Source of the DNA: Desulfonema limicola
Lineage (GTDB): Bacteria > Desulfobacterota > Desulfobacteria > Desulfobacterales > DYRC01
Direction of reading: 5' to 3'
Length of the DNA stretch: 7,834 nt
Assembly: GCA_020718925.1 (NCBI GenBank)
Contig: DYRC01000195.1
Coordinates: forward strand, 1 to 7,834
In this document: piece by piece, positions 1 to 5,659 of the stretch
Layout: the number at the start of each line of letters is the position of its first letter
Position numbering within the stretch: the stretch's first letter is position 1
Translations under genes and position numbers: made by a program
The notes under the pieces: model-generated
Told to the model about the DNA's origin: nothing
Databases searched by the model: none
Seen by the model: only the letters and a program-made list of their open reading frames with translations

Positions 1-2
1 GA

Positions 3-89
3 ACAATTTATCAGATTAAGCATGGTCTGCTGTCTGCTTATCTGAAACATCAGCTTAAATTTCAGGGCGTTAAAATGATACTTGCGTAA
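3..89 (+). CDS. 3' end of an unidentified ORF (partial)
   Basis: The plus strand is open in frame 3 from the window edge to a TAA at 87-89, giving 28 residues that end GVKMILA. The tail is basic and amphipathic (HGLLSAYLKHQLKFQG), so it could be the C-terminus of a real protein. I do not recognise the family; a transposase tail is possible because the neighbouring glycosyltransferase ends abruptly nearby, but nothing in this fragment proves it. It converges on the minus-strand glycosyltransferase, with 35 nt between the two stops. An imperfect stem-loop (75-83 against 88-99, with a 3-nt bulge) overlaps its stop codon. It may equally be chance open frame. Confidence 0.25.
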   Translation, partial: TIYQIKHGLLSAYLKHQLKFQGVKMILA

Positions 90-119
90 GTACTGTCATA
101 AAACGTCTCCGCTATGGGC

Positions 120-165
120 ATTTCTCATAATGACTTGCTGGTTGAACTGAAGAATTTCTCATAAT
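120..165. repeat. 12-bp direct repeat at the end of the glycosyltransferase gene
   Basis: ATTTCTCATAAT occurs at 120-131 and again at 154-165. Read on the minus strand, the inner copy encodes the DYEKF part of the C-terminal module. The outer copy, read in another frame, contains the TGA stop of the gene. The repeat may mark a small duplication or a deletion joint that created the present stop codon. Confidence 0.6.
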
Positions 166-2119
166 CCCCGATCAGCCAGCCCGGCAGAGTGTTCTGTGCA
201 TTTCCGATTTTCAGATTATCCGGCAGAAGATAAAGCATGGCTGCCAGAAGATACTTCAGCGAGTCAGCCGGATTTGCTGCGGCTTTCTGATTCAATTCGG
301 CAATAACCTTCTGTAAAAACAAGCCTTCATCCGTAGTCAACGGTTCTTTTTTAAATCCGCTGCCTAAAACTGCCCGATGCCCTCTGAGCAATTCACCCTG
401 ATAGACATTTTCCAACTGATGTGCAGGCGTATTAATCCAAAATTCAGCAAGTTGTGTTCGGATCTGCCGCAACTGGGAAACCATAGACGCATTGGACGGA
501 TCAATATCATACAGATTCGCGCACCCGATCAGCAGATTCAGAAATTCGTTAGACAGAACCGGTTTAGGCGATGAGATAGCCGTCATACTCTGATATTCCT
601 CAAATAATTGCTTAAACAAATTCCCGATTTTTGCCGAAAACGTGCGGCTATCCAGAAACGGCGGATTGTCTGCCATATTCCGGGCAATCTGATCCCGATA
701 CTGCCGGCGCAGTTGCGGATTTTTTCCAAGCTCTATCGCAAGTTGAATATAAGAGGCTTCATCAGTGGTTACCAATTCCGGCAATTGAAGTTCTTTAAGC
801 ATTGCCGATGGCTGCCGAAAGCGCAGGGCATTTCCTTCCATAACCAATGTCGGCAGATTCACCGACAACGGATCAAGCAGAGAGGTTGCGCCGCCATAAG
901 GAAAAGAATCCAGATAAACGTCTGACAGCTTCAGATATGCCCTGATGTCTTCATTGCTGGGCAGGGCTTTGATAATTATCAGACGATGTGAAGCAATTCC
1001 GTATTGACTGAAAACTGCGTTCATGTGGTCGGCAAACGCAGTTTCAGGGTAGGTATGAGTCCAATTCGGATTGAACGGATAGAGAAGCAACACAGAATCC
1101 GGCACTCCGGCAATAATTTTTGCCCAAACCTCCCGTAATTCGGGAATGATTTTGAAAAAGTTTGCGCCGGAAACAAAAACCGTTGTCTGAGGCGTTGCGC
1201 CCCACTCTGCTCTGGACGGATTGACCACCGGCGGGGGATTCGGATAGGGGAAGCGAAAACACAAGGCGGAGCCGTCAATATTGACTAGCTTTTCCCGATA
1301 CTGATCCTGCATATTCCGAACCGGCGCGCTAAGGGTCCCGCCAATGTAATAATCCATGTTCCGCATTCCGGTGCTGCAAGGCGAGTTGATGGAGGTCAGT
1401 TGTATCCGAGCCAGACGATGCAATGCCAACATTGAAACCGCGTGAGTTACCGCAGTTACGTTGCTGCCGATGAGTAAAATATCCAAATCATCCGTGCGGA
1501 TTGCCTGAATCTGACTCTGAAGATCATCCGGAAGTTTCACCAGCCGATCTGCACGGCTCTGACAATACTGCTCCAAAGGATGACCGGTAATCCTGAGCGT
1601 ATACAGAATCAGTTCAAACTGCGTTCTATCCAGATGCTCAAAAACCGGGATCGCCGCAAACGTTTCGGTCTGGGGGCTGAAGTGATTGCTTAAAATACCC
1701 AGCCGAATCTTAGTCCGGTGAGCGAGTCGCGGAGCAAACGTATAATCCACCGCGGAGCCTTTGATTTTCAGCGTATAATCCATAATATCCGCACGTTTGC
1801 TGTAAATATCCTTTAAATTTGCCGTGTTGAAATATAAGGGAATAAAATTGGCATTGTGCGTAAATGCCCAGCCGATTTCCTGCCAGAACTTGGACTCCGG
1901 ATGGGCAAAAATATTGCTATGAAGATAACTGACCCATTCGTGCATAAACCTGAAGTAATTATCCGCGTCTCCTTTTTCAAAAAACTGATTCGGAGAACTC
2001 AGCATAAATTTGAGATAATCATTGATAAACCAGCCCGGAATGTTGCCAAGATCGTATCTGAAAGGCAGTTGGTCAGCGCGGCAGTAGAGCATAGCCGCAA
2101 GCAGAGATTGTAATTTCAT
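125..2119 (-). CDS. SPINDLY/OGT-like glycosyltransferase (GT41-type)
   Basis: A 664-residue protein resembling bacterial SPINDLY-family O-GlcNAc transferase/HMW1C-type enzymes, which move a sugar from a UDP-sugar to protein side chains in the cytoplasm. An all-helical N-terminal part (about 1-130) is followed by a GT-B fold: the first Rossmann half starts at KIRLGILSNHF (137-147); the second includes FVSGANFFKIIPEL (315-328), where K323 matches the nucleotide-binding lysine of OGT, and DVYLDSFPYGGATSLLDPL (400-418), the sugar-nucleotide loop. The OGT base histidine (H498) appears replaced by Q150, so the acceptor mechanism may be closer to HMW1C. There is no signal peptide or membrane segment. 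Residues 511-664 are an added domain, and 621-656 repeat the N-terminal residues 3-38 (18 of 36 identical without gaps). The start is backed by GAGGAGA at 2131-2137, 12 nt or so upstream. It follows pilS by 49 nt and is probably co-transcribed; a role in pilin or adhesin glycosylation is only an inference. Family call strong, substrate unknown. Confidence 0.85.
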   Translation of the reverse strand: MKLQSLLAAMLYCRADQLPFRYDLGNIPGWFINDYLKFMLSSPNQFFEKGDADNYFRFMHEWVSYLHSNIFAHPESKFWQEIGWAFTHNANFIPLYFNTANLKDIYSKRADIMDYTLKIKGSAVDYTFAPRLAHRTKIRLGILSNHFSPQTETFAAIPVFEHLDRTQFELILYTLRITGHPLEQYCQSRADRLVKLPDDLQSQIQAIRTDDLDILLIGSNVTAVTHAVSMLALHRLARIQLTSINSPCSTGMRNMDYYIGGTLSAPVRNMQDQYREKLVNIDGSALCFRFPYPNPPPVVNPSRAEWGATPQTTVFVSGANFFKIIPELREVWAKIIAGVPDSVLLLYPFNPNWTHTYPETAFADHMNAVFSQYGIASHRLIIIKALPSNEDIRAYLKLSDVYLDSFPYGGATSLLDPLSVNLPTLVMEGNALRFRQPSAMLKELQLPELVTTDEASYIQLAIELGKNPQLRRQYRDQIARNMADNPPFLDSRTFSAKIGNLFKQLFEEYQSMTAISSPKPVLSNEFLNLLIGCANLYDIDPSNASMVSQLRQIRTQLAEFWINTPAHQLENVYQGELLRGHRAVLGSGFKKEPLTTDEGLFLQKVIAELNQKAAANPADSLKYLLAAMLYLLPDNLKIGNAQNTLPGWLIGDYEKFFSSTSKSL

Positions 2120-2149
2120 GGATTAAATGGTCTCCTCAGGTGTTTTTGT

Positions 2150-2168
2150 CGGCTTTTCAGCAAAGCCG
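2150..2168 (-). other. Stem-loop between pilS and the glycosyltransferase
   Basis: CGGCTTT (2150-2156) pairs perfectly with AAAGCCG (2162-2168) around a 5-nt loop, immediately after the pilS stop codon. On the transcribed minus strand it is followed by ACAAAAACACC rather than a run of T, so it is not a convincing intrinsic terminator. It may stabilise the upstream message or attenuate expression of the glycosyltransferase. Confidence 0.45.
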
Positions 2169-3485
2169 TTACGCTGTTTTTTTATCGGACGTCAGAGGCT
2201 CGCCTTGTCTGAATATCAGCGTAAATGTGCTTCCCCGTCCGATTGCGCTTTCTACGTCCAACCGGCAATCATACGCCGTCAGTGTGCGGTGAACGATTGA
2301 GAGTCCCAGCCCCGTGCCGTTGGGTTTTGTGGTTACAAAGGGATTGAAGATGGTTTTCATCTGTTCTTCAGACATGCCGCAGCCTGTATCTGTAATTTTA
2401 ACAACAATCTGTCTGTTTCTCCGAGATGTTTTTACCGTGATTTTTCCCTGTCCTGTGATGGATTCAGCCGCATTCAGCAGAAGATTCCAAAAAATCTGAC
2501 GAAGATGCGCCGGGTCAATATTCACCCACAGCGCAGGCGTAAGCTCTTTGATAATGGTAATCATATCGCGGCATTTTTTATCATTTTCAAAAAGTTCCAG
2601 AGTTTCTTCCAATACTTTGTCCAATTGGACTTTTTCGACTCTGGCAGCCTGCGGCTTTGCGAATAATAAAAAATCGCTGACCAGCGTACTTAACCGATCA
2701 GCTTCACGTAAAATGATGTGCATCAGCCGATCCTGATCCTCATCATGGGGAAGATCTTCTCTGAGCATCTGAACCGCGCCGCGCAAAGACGCCAGCGGGT
2801 TTTTGATTTCATGCGCCAGCCCCGATGCCATCCCTCCCACAGCCGCCATCTTTTCAACCTGTTTAACATGCGCTTCCATAGCGCGAAGCTCTTTTTTGGT
2901 GTTTTTTGCCTGTTCTGCCAGAATACCGCTCAGAAACGCTACGGCAAAACACGCCACCATGATAATCATCACTTTGTAAAGAATATGGCTCCAGGGCTGG
3001 TTCGCAAGTAATTCTTCCGCACCGAAAGGTTTGAGAATTTCATAAAATTCCATATCCACCATGATGCCATATTGAATGCTGCACAGCGCAGCCATGATCA
3101 TGCTTCCGTTTCTGAACAAAACCATGCTGGTATAAATGATAATGACCAGATAGAGAAAAGAAAAAAGACTTGAAAAACTTCCGGTCAGAAAGATAATCAG
3201 GCTGACCAGCAGAGTGTCAATCCCGATCTGAATGTATGCAAACAAAATGACTCGTCTGACCCGATACAGCAGAACAGCATAGCAGAATGACAGAAAAAAA
3301 ATCGCTGCAATCAATCCGTACAACAGCAATAAGGGCTGATGAATCATAGGGTAATTTTCGCTCATCTGCAAAACAATGCTGGACCCCAGAAGCAGCGTGG
3401 CAAAAAGCAGCCGGAAAAACATCAGCCATTTCAGCTTGTGATAAAAATCTTTATCCGGTGTTACAGACAGATCATCTGCATCCAT
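2169..3485 (-). CDS. pilS: Sensor histidine kinase, PilS/NtrB type
   Basis: A 438-residue membrane histidine kinase, likely the PilS sensor that controls pilin transcription through the response regulator PilR. About six hydrophobic segments fill residues 20-190 (for example FATLLLGSSIVLQ and VMIIMVACFAVAFLSGI). A short charged helix with no room for a PAS domain leads to the H-box GLAHEIKNPLASLRG (phospho-acceptor H225). The ATPase domain shows the N-box NLLLNAAESI (334-343), DTGCGM (366-371), FNPFVTTK and the G2 box GTGLGLS (390-396), so all catalytic boxes are intact. The open frame extends to an ATG at 3557, but that start would overlap pilC by 68 nt; the ATG at 3485 lies 4 nt past the pilC stop and opens MDADDLSVTPDKDF, so I prefer it although its Shine-Dalgarno (GGTCGGA region) is weak. 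No pilR is adjacent. NtrB-like kinases of other pathways share these boxes, but pilC adjacency and the six-helix sensor favour PilS. Confidence 0.85.
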   Translation of the reverse strand: MDADDLSVTPDKDFYHKLKWLMFFRLLFATLLLGSSIVLQMSENYPMIHQPLLLLYGLIAAIFFLSFCYAVLLYRVRRVILFAYIQIGIDTLLVSLIIFLTGSFSSLFSFLYLVIIIYTSMVLFRNGSMIMAALCSIQYGIMVDMEFYEILKPFGAEELLANQPWSHILYKVMIIMVACFAVAFLSGILAEQAKNTKKELRAMEAHVKQVEKMAAVGGMASGLAHEIKNPLASLRGAVQMLREDLPHDEDQDRLMHIILREADRLSTLVSDFLLFAKPQAARVEKVQLDKVLEETLELFENDKKCRDMITIIKELTPALWVNIDPAHLRQIFWNLLLNAAESITGQGKITVKTSRRNRQIVVKITDTGCGMSEEQMKTIFNPFVTTKPNGTGLGLSIVHRTLTAYDCRLDVESAIGRGSTFTLIFRQGEPLTSDKKTA

Positions 3486-3489
3486 ATCA

Positions 3490-4698
3490 TTATCCGACCG
3501 CGCCTGCCATTGAAAAGATAGGCAGATACATCGCGATAACCAGACCGCCGACCACAACGCCCAGAAAGCACATCATCGCCGGTTCGATCATTTCAGTCAT
3601 GTTGTTGACGGCTTCATCCACTTCATCATCATAAAAATCGGCAATTTTGCCGAGCATACTGTCCAATGCGCCGGTGGACTCGCCGACAGCAATCATGGAG
3701 CAGACCATTGAGGGGAAAACGCCGCTTTCATTCAGCGGATCAGACATAGACCTGCCTTCGCTGATGCCGCTCCGCACATCGTAAATGGCATTTTCAACAG
3801 ATTTATGTCCTGCGGTTTTTGCGACAATATCCAAAGAATCCAGAATCGGAACACCGCTGGCGAGCATGGTTCCCATCGTGCGGGTGAATTTGGCAACTGC
3901 GATTTTACGAATGAGCATTCCCATCACCGGCAGTTTCAAAGACCATGCATCTATGACGGTTTTGCCTTTTTCCGTGCTGTAAAACCGTTTGAAAGAATAC
4001 CCCCCCAGCCACGCGCCGCCGCCGATAAAATGAACATTGCTCTTAATAAAATCGCTGATTTTGATAACGATACTGGTCAGCGTAGGCAATGCCGCGCCCA
4101 TTTCGGCAAACATTTTCTGAAACACGGGAATAACAAAGACCATGATGACCATGACCACCGCAATTGCCACGGCTATCGTAATCGTCGGATACATCATCGC
4201 ACTTTTGACTTTGGCTTTGAGTTTGGCAGCCTTTTCCAAATGCTCGGAAAGACGCTTGAGAATCGTATCCAGAATACCGCCTGCCTCACCTGCGGCAATC
4301 ATATTTACAAACAGCGTGTCAAACTGATCCGGATGCTTCTTCAACGCGTCGGCAAGCGTGGTTCCGCCTTCCACATCGTCTTTGATCTGCTTCATAATTT
4401 TCTTGAATGTGGGATTTTCCGCCTGAGAGTAGAGCAGTTCCAAGCATTGAATAATCGGAAGTCCTGCGTCAATCATCGTGGAAAACTGACGACAGAAGAT
4501 AATAACGTCTTTGGGCAGTACTTTAGGCTGTAGCAGCGGAAAATTCGCAAACATATCTTTAGGCTTCTCTTTCACTTTGATAGAGAGAAGACCTCGCTTG
4601 CTCAGGACATTTTCGACCGCCGCCGCATTCGGGGATTCCATCATTCCGCTTTGGGACAGGTTCCTTTTATTTTTTGCCTTCCATACAAATTCCGGCAT
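3490..4698 (-). CDS. pilC: Type IV pilus inner-membrane platform protein PilC
   Basis: A 402-residue member of the type II secretion F/PilC family, the polytopic inner-membrane platform on which the assembly ATPases drive pilin polymerisation. It shows the two expected T2SSF repeats: about 69-192 and 272-394, each with the signature (GEAGGILDTIL at 137-147, GESTGALDSML at 339-349). Membrane helices follow each repeat: about 170-192 and 376-397, with a further hydrophobic stretch near 203-230. The N-terminal PEFVWKAKN is the usual opening of the family. The frame stays open to an ATG at 4737, but the ATG at 4698 sits behind a perfect AGGAGGAG and gives the normal family start and length, so 4698 is chosen. 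It is the first gene of its transcript here; pilB and pilT, often just upstream, are absent from the window. pilS follows after 4 nt, so translation of the two is probably coupled. Confidence 0.93.
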   Translation of the reverse strand: MPEFVWKAKNKRNLSQSGMMESPNAAAVENVLSKRGLLSIKVKEKPKDMFANFPLLQPKVLPKDVIIFCRQFSTMIDAGLPIIQCLELLYSQAENPTFKKIMKQIKDDVEGGTTLADALKKHPDQFDTLFVNMIAAGEAGGILDTILKRLSEHLEKAAKLKAKVKSAMMYPTITIAVAIAVVMVIMVFVIPVFQKMFAEMGAALPTLTSIVIKISDFIKSNVHFIGGGAWLGGYSFKRFYSTEKGKTVIDAWSLKLPVMGMLIRKIAVAKFTRTMGTMLASGVPILDSLDIVAKTAGHKSVENAIYDVRSGISEGRSMSDPLNESGVFPSMVCSMIAVGESTGALDSMLGKIADFYDDEVDEAVNNMTEMIEPAMMCFLGVVVGGLVIAMYLPIFSMAGAVG

Positions 4699-4702
4699 AA
4701 TT

Positions 4703-4710
4703 CTCCTCCT
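4703..4710 (-). promoter_or_regulatory. Strong ribosome binding site fixing the pilC start
   Basis: On the minus strand AGGAGGAG is followed by AATT and then ATG at 4698. The spacing and near-perfect complementarity to the 16S 3' end decide the 4698 start over the longer frame from 4737. Confidence 0.85.
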
Positions 4711-4763
4711 GATTCTCTGGTAGAATAAAGACATCAAAAATATTATATTGCAATTAAAAGCAT

Positions 4764-4792
4764 TTTATATCATATTCCTATTCAAACGACAA
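4764..4792 (-). promoter_or_regulatory. Candidate sigma70-type promoter for pilC-pilS
   Basis: On the minus strand TTGTCG (4787-4792, 4 of 6 matches to TTGACA) and TATAAA (4764-4769, 5 of 6 matches to TATAAT) are separated by exactly 17 nt, about 65 nt upstream of the pilC start. The region is very AT-rich compared with its surroundings. I saw no GG-N10-GC sigma54 pattern there. Chance matches are common in AT-rich DNA, so this is only a candidate. Confidence 0.35.
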
Positions 4793-4808
4793 TATCAAAC
4801 GACAATAT
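4783..4808. repeat. Perfect tandem duplication of a 13-bp unit
   Basis: CAAACGACAATAT is present at 4783-4795 and directly again at 4796-4808. The minus-strand version of the unit contains the proposed TTGTCG -35 hexamer, so the duplication also doubles that hexamer. It could be two sites for an activator upstream of pilC or a simple replication-slippage product. Confidence 0.85.
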
Positions 4809-4833
4809 ATTTAGAAACTCACCTTACGCATCC

Positions 4834-4931
4834 GACCTAACCCCCCTGCCCCCCTTCCCTGAAAGGGAAGGGGGGGAGAGAACGGAAAGACTCCCCCTCT
4901 CTGTTTCGGGGAGGGGATGGGGGAGGGGTTA
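4834..4931 (+). repeat. GC-rich hairpin repeat, copy 1 (98 bp)
   Basis: It opens with GACCTAACCCCCCTGCC and ends with GGGGGAGGGGTTA. Inside are a perfect 12-bp stem (4849-4860 with 4864-4875, loop GAA) and a second stem (4894-4901 with 4909-4916, one G-T wobble). The outer arms TAACCCC.. and ..GGGGTTA are an imperfect inverted repeat that could close a three-way junction. A direct copy lies at 5555-5641. It resembles dispersed non-coding palindromic repeats or MITE-like elements of the CTAACCCCC type that I recall from several bacterial phyla, chiefly cyanobacteria; it encodes no protein. Its right end supplies the ribosome binding site of the aldolase gene. Confidence 0.85.
4908..4931 (+). 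promoter_or_regulatory. Repeat-derived RBS overlapping a G-quadruplex motif
   Basis: Four G-runs (4908-4911, 4913-4916, 4919-4923, 4925-4928) separated by loops of 1, 2 and 1 nt fit the G-quadruplex consensus on the coding strand. The last two runs, GGGGGAGGGG, are also the only Shine-Dalgarno for the ATG at 4932. The first two runs can instead pair with 4894-4901 in the second hairpin. Folding into a quadruplex would hide the RBS, whereas the hairpin would leave it free. The sequence is certain; a regulatory effect is inference. Confidence 0.5.
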
Positions 4932-5561
4932 ATGACAGCAGAAGGCATCAGTAAATTCAGGCTGCAATTCTCTCTGACATCGGGGATCCCCGATCTGAGT
5001 GATATGATAGCATGGCGCAGAATCATGTATCTGATGGGGCTTATCGGACAAAATCCCAATCGTTACAGCGGATTGGGATATGGCAATATCAGTCGGCGGT
5101 TCATATCGTCCGAATTTCCCGAAGACCGAAAAGCGTTTATTATCAGCGGCTCACAGACCGGGCATCTGCCTGAACTGAGCGAAGAACATTACACGCTGGT
5201 AACAGAGTGCTGTCCTGAAGAAAATTACGTGGCAGCCCAGGGACCGATTCGCCCATCATCTGAATCCTTAACTCACGGCGCGGTTTATATTCAGGATAGC
5301 GCAATATCTGCGGTGATTCATGCCCATTCGCCCGAAATATGGCAGAATGCCCGAAAACTCAATATTCCGATAACCTCTGAAAACGCGGCTTACGGAACGC
5401 CGGAAATGGCTGCTGACATCCGCCGTTTGTTTTCCGATACGTCTGTGAAAGAAAAGGGCATTTTTGCAATGGGCGGACATGAAGACGGCGTGGTGTCTTT
5501 CGGAAAAAGCCTTGAAATGGCAGGCTGTATTCTGATATGCTGTCTTGCTAAACTGACCTAA
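4932..5561 (+). CDS. Class II aldolase/adducin family protein
   Basis: A 209-residue soluble protein of the zinc-dependent class II aldolase family (L-fuculose-1-phosphate/L-ribulose-5-phosphate 4-epimerase type), which cleaves or rearranges sugar phosphates; the substrate cannot be told from sequence. Visible signatures are the phosphate-binding GNIS (51-54) and SGSQTG (72-77), the catalytic glutamate in RPSSES (E111), and the three zinc histidines in VIHAHS (H130, H132) and GGHEDG (H183). Length is typical of the single-domain family. The frame also offers an ATG at 4917 that lies inside the repeat and before the RBS; the ATG at 4932, 3 nt after GGGG and TTAA-spaced from GGAGGGG, is preferred. 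The final codons and the TAA (5559-5561) fall in the next repeat copy, so repeat insertion may have reset the C-terminus. No sugar kinase or isomerase neighbour is in view. It is likely cytoplasmic; it is separated from the M50 gene by the repeat. Confidence 0.85.
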   Translation: MTAEGISKFRLQFSLTSGIPDLSDMIAWRRIMYLMGLIGQNPNRYSGLGYGNISRRFISSEFPEDRKAFIISGSQTGHLPELSEEHYTLVTECCPEENYVAAQGPIRPSSESLTHGAVYIQDSAISAVIHAHSPEIWQNARKLNIPITSENAAYGTPEMAADIRRLFSDTSVKEKGIFAMGGHEDGVVSFGKSLEMAGCILICCLAKLT

Positions 5562-5641
5562 CCCCCCTGCCCCCTTCCCTGAAAGGGAAGGGGGAGTACG
5601 ATGACTCCCCTCTCCGTTTCGGGGAGGGGCGGGGGAGGGTA
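5555..5641 (+). repeat. GC-rich hairpin repeat, copy 2 (87 bp)
   Basis: This direct copy of the 4834-4931 element begins with the same GACCTAACCCCCCTGCC and ends GGGGGAGGGTA. It keeps an 11-bp stem (5570-5580 with 5584-5594, loop GAA) and a 9-bp stem (5607-5615 with 5621-5629, loop GTTTC, one G-T wobble). The linker between hairpins is shorter and different (AGTACGATGA), while the stems are conserved. G-runs at 5621-5639 again form a four-run quadruplex motif, here about 20 nt before the M50 start. Its TAA at 5559-5561 terminates the aldolase ORF. The two stems could act as a partial terminator, although no T-tract follows. Confidence 0.85.
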
Positions 5642-5659
5642 AAATCGAAAGCGAATCTT

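Noticed and set aside
2150..2168. The CGGCTTT hairpin as a full intrinsic terminator that separates pilS from the glycosyltransferase
   Set aside because: The stem is only 7 bp and the transcribed strand has A-rich sequence instead of a T-tract after it.
3486..3557. A longer pilS start at 3557
   Set aside because: It would add 24 residues overlapping the pilC C-terminus in another frame; the ATG at 3485 is 4 nt after the pilC stop and gives a normal cytoplasmic N-terminus.
3805..4533. A 242-codon open frame on the plus strand opposite pilC
   Set aside because: It lies wholly within pilC in antisense, is rich in His, Asn and Arg in the way antisense shadows are, and has no recognisable motif or ribosome binding site.
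4699..4830. A sigma54 promoter before pilC, as expected for genes under PilR control
   Set aside because: No GG-N10-GC element with TGGC/TTGC character was found on the minus strand; an isolated TTGCA near 4747-4751 has no upstream GG at the correct distance.
4811..5059. An 82-codon minus-strand frame through repeat copy 1
   Set aside because: About half of it is translation of the G/C-rich repeat (runs such as PSPIPSPKQRGG) and the rest is antisense to the aldolase; it is not a gene.
4834..5641. The two GC-rich repeats as a CRISPR array
   Set aside because: There are only two copies, they are 87-98 bp long with internal hairpins, and the spacer between them is a 630-bp gene.
4834..5641. 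Repeat-aldolase-repeat as a composite transposon
   Set aside because: The repeats encode no transposase, and I could not find matching target-site duplications outside the two copies; co-mobilisation stays only a hypothesis.
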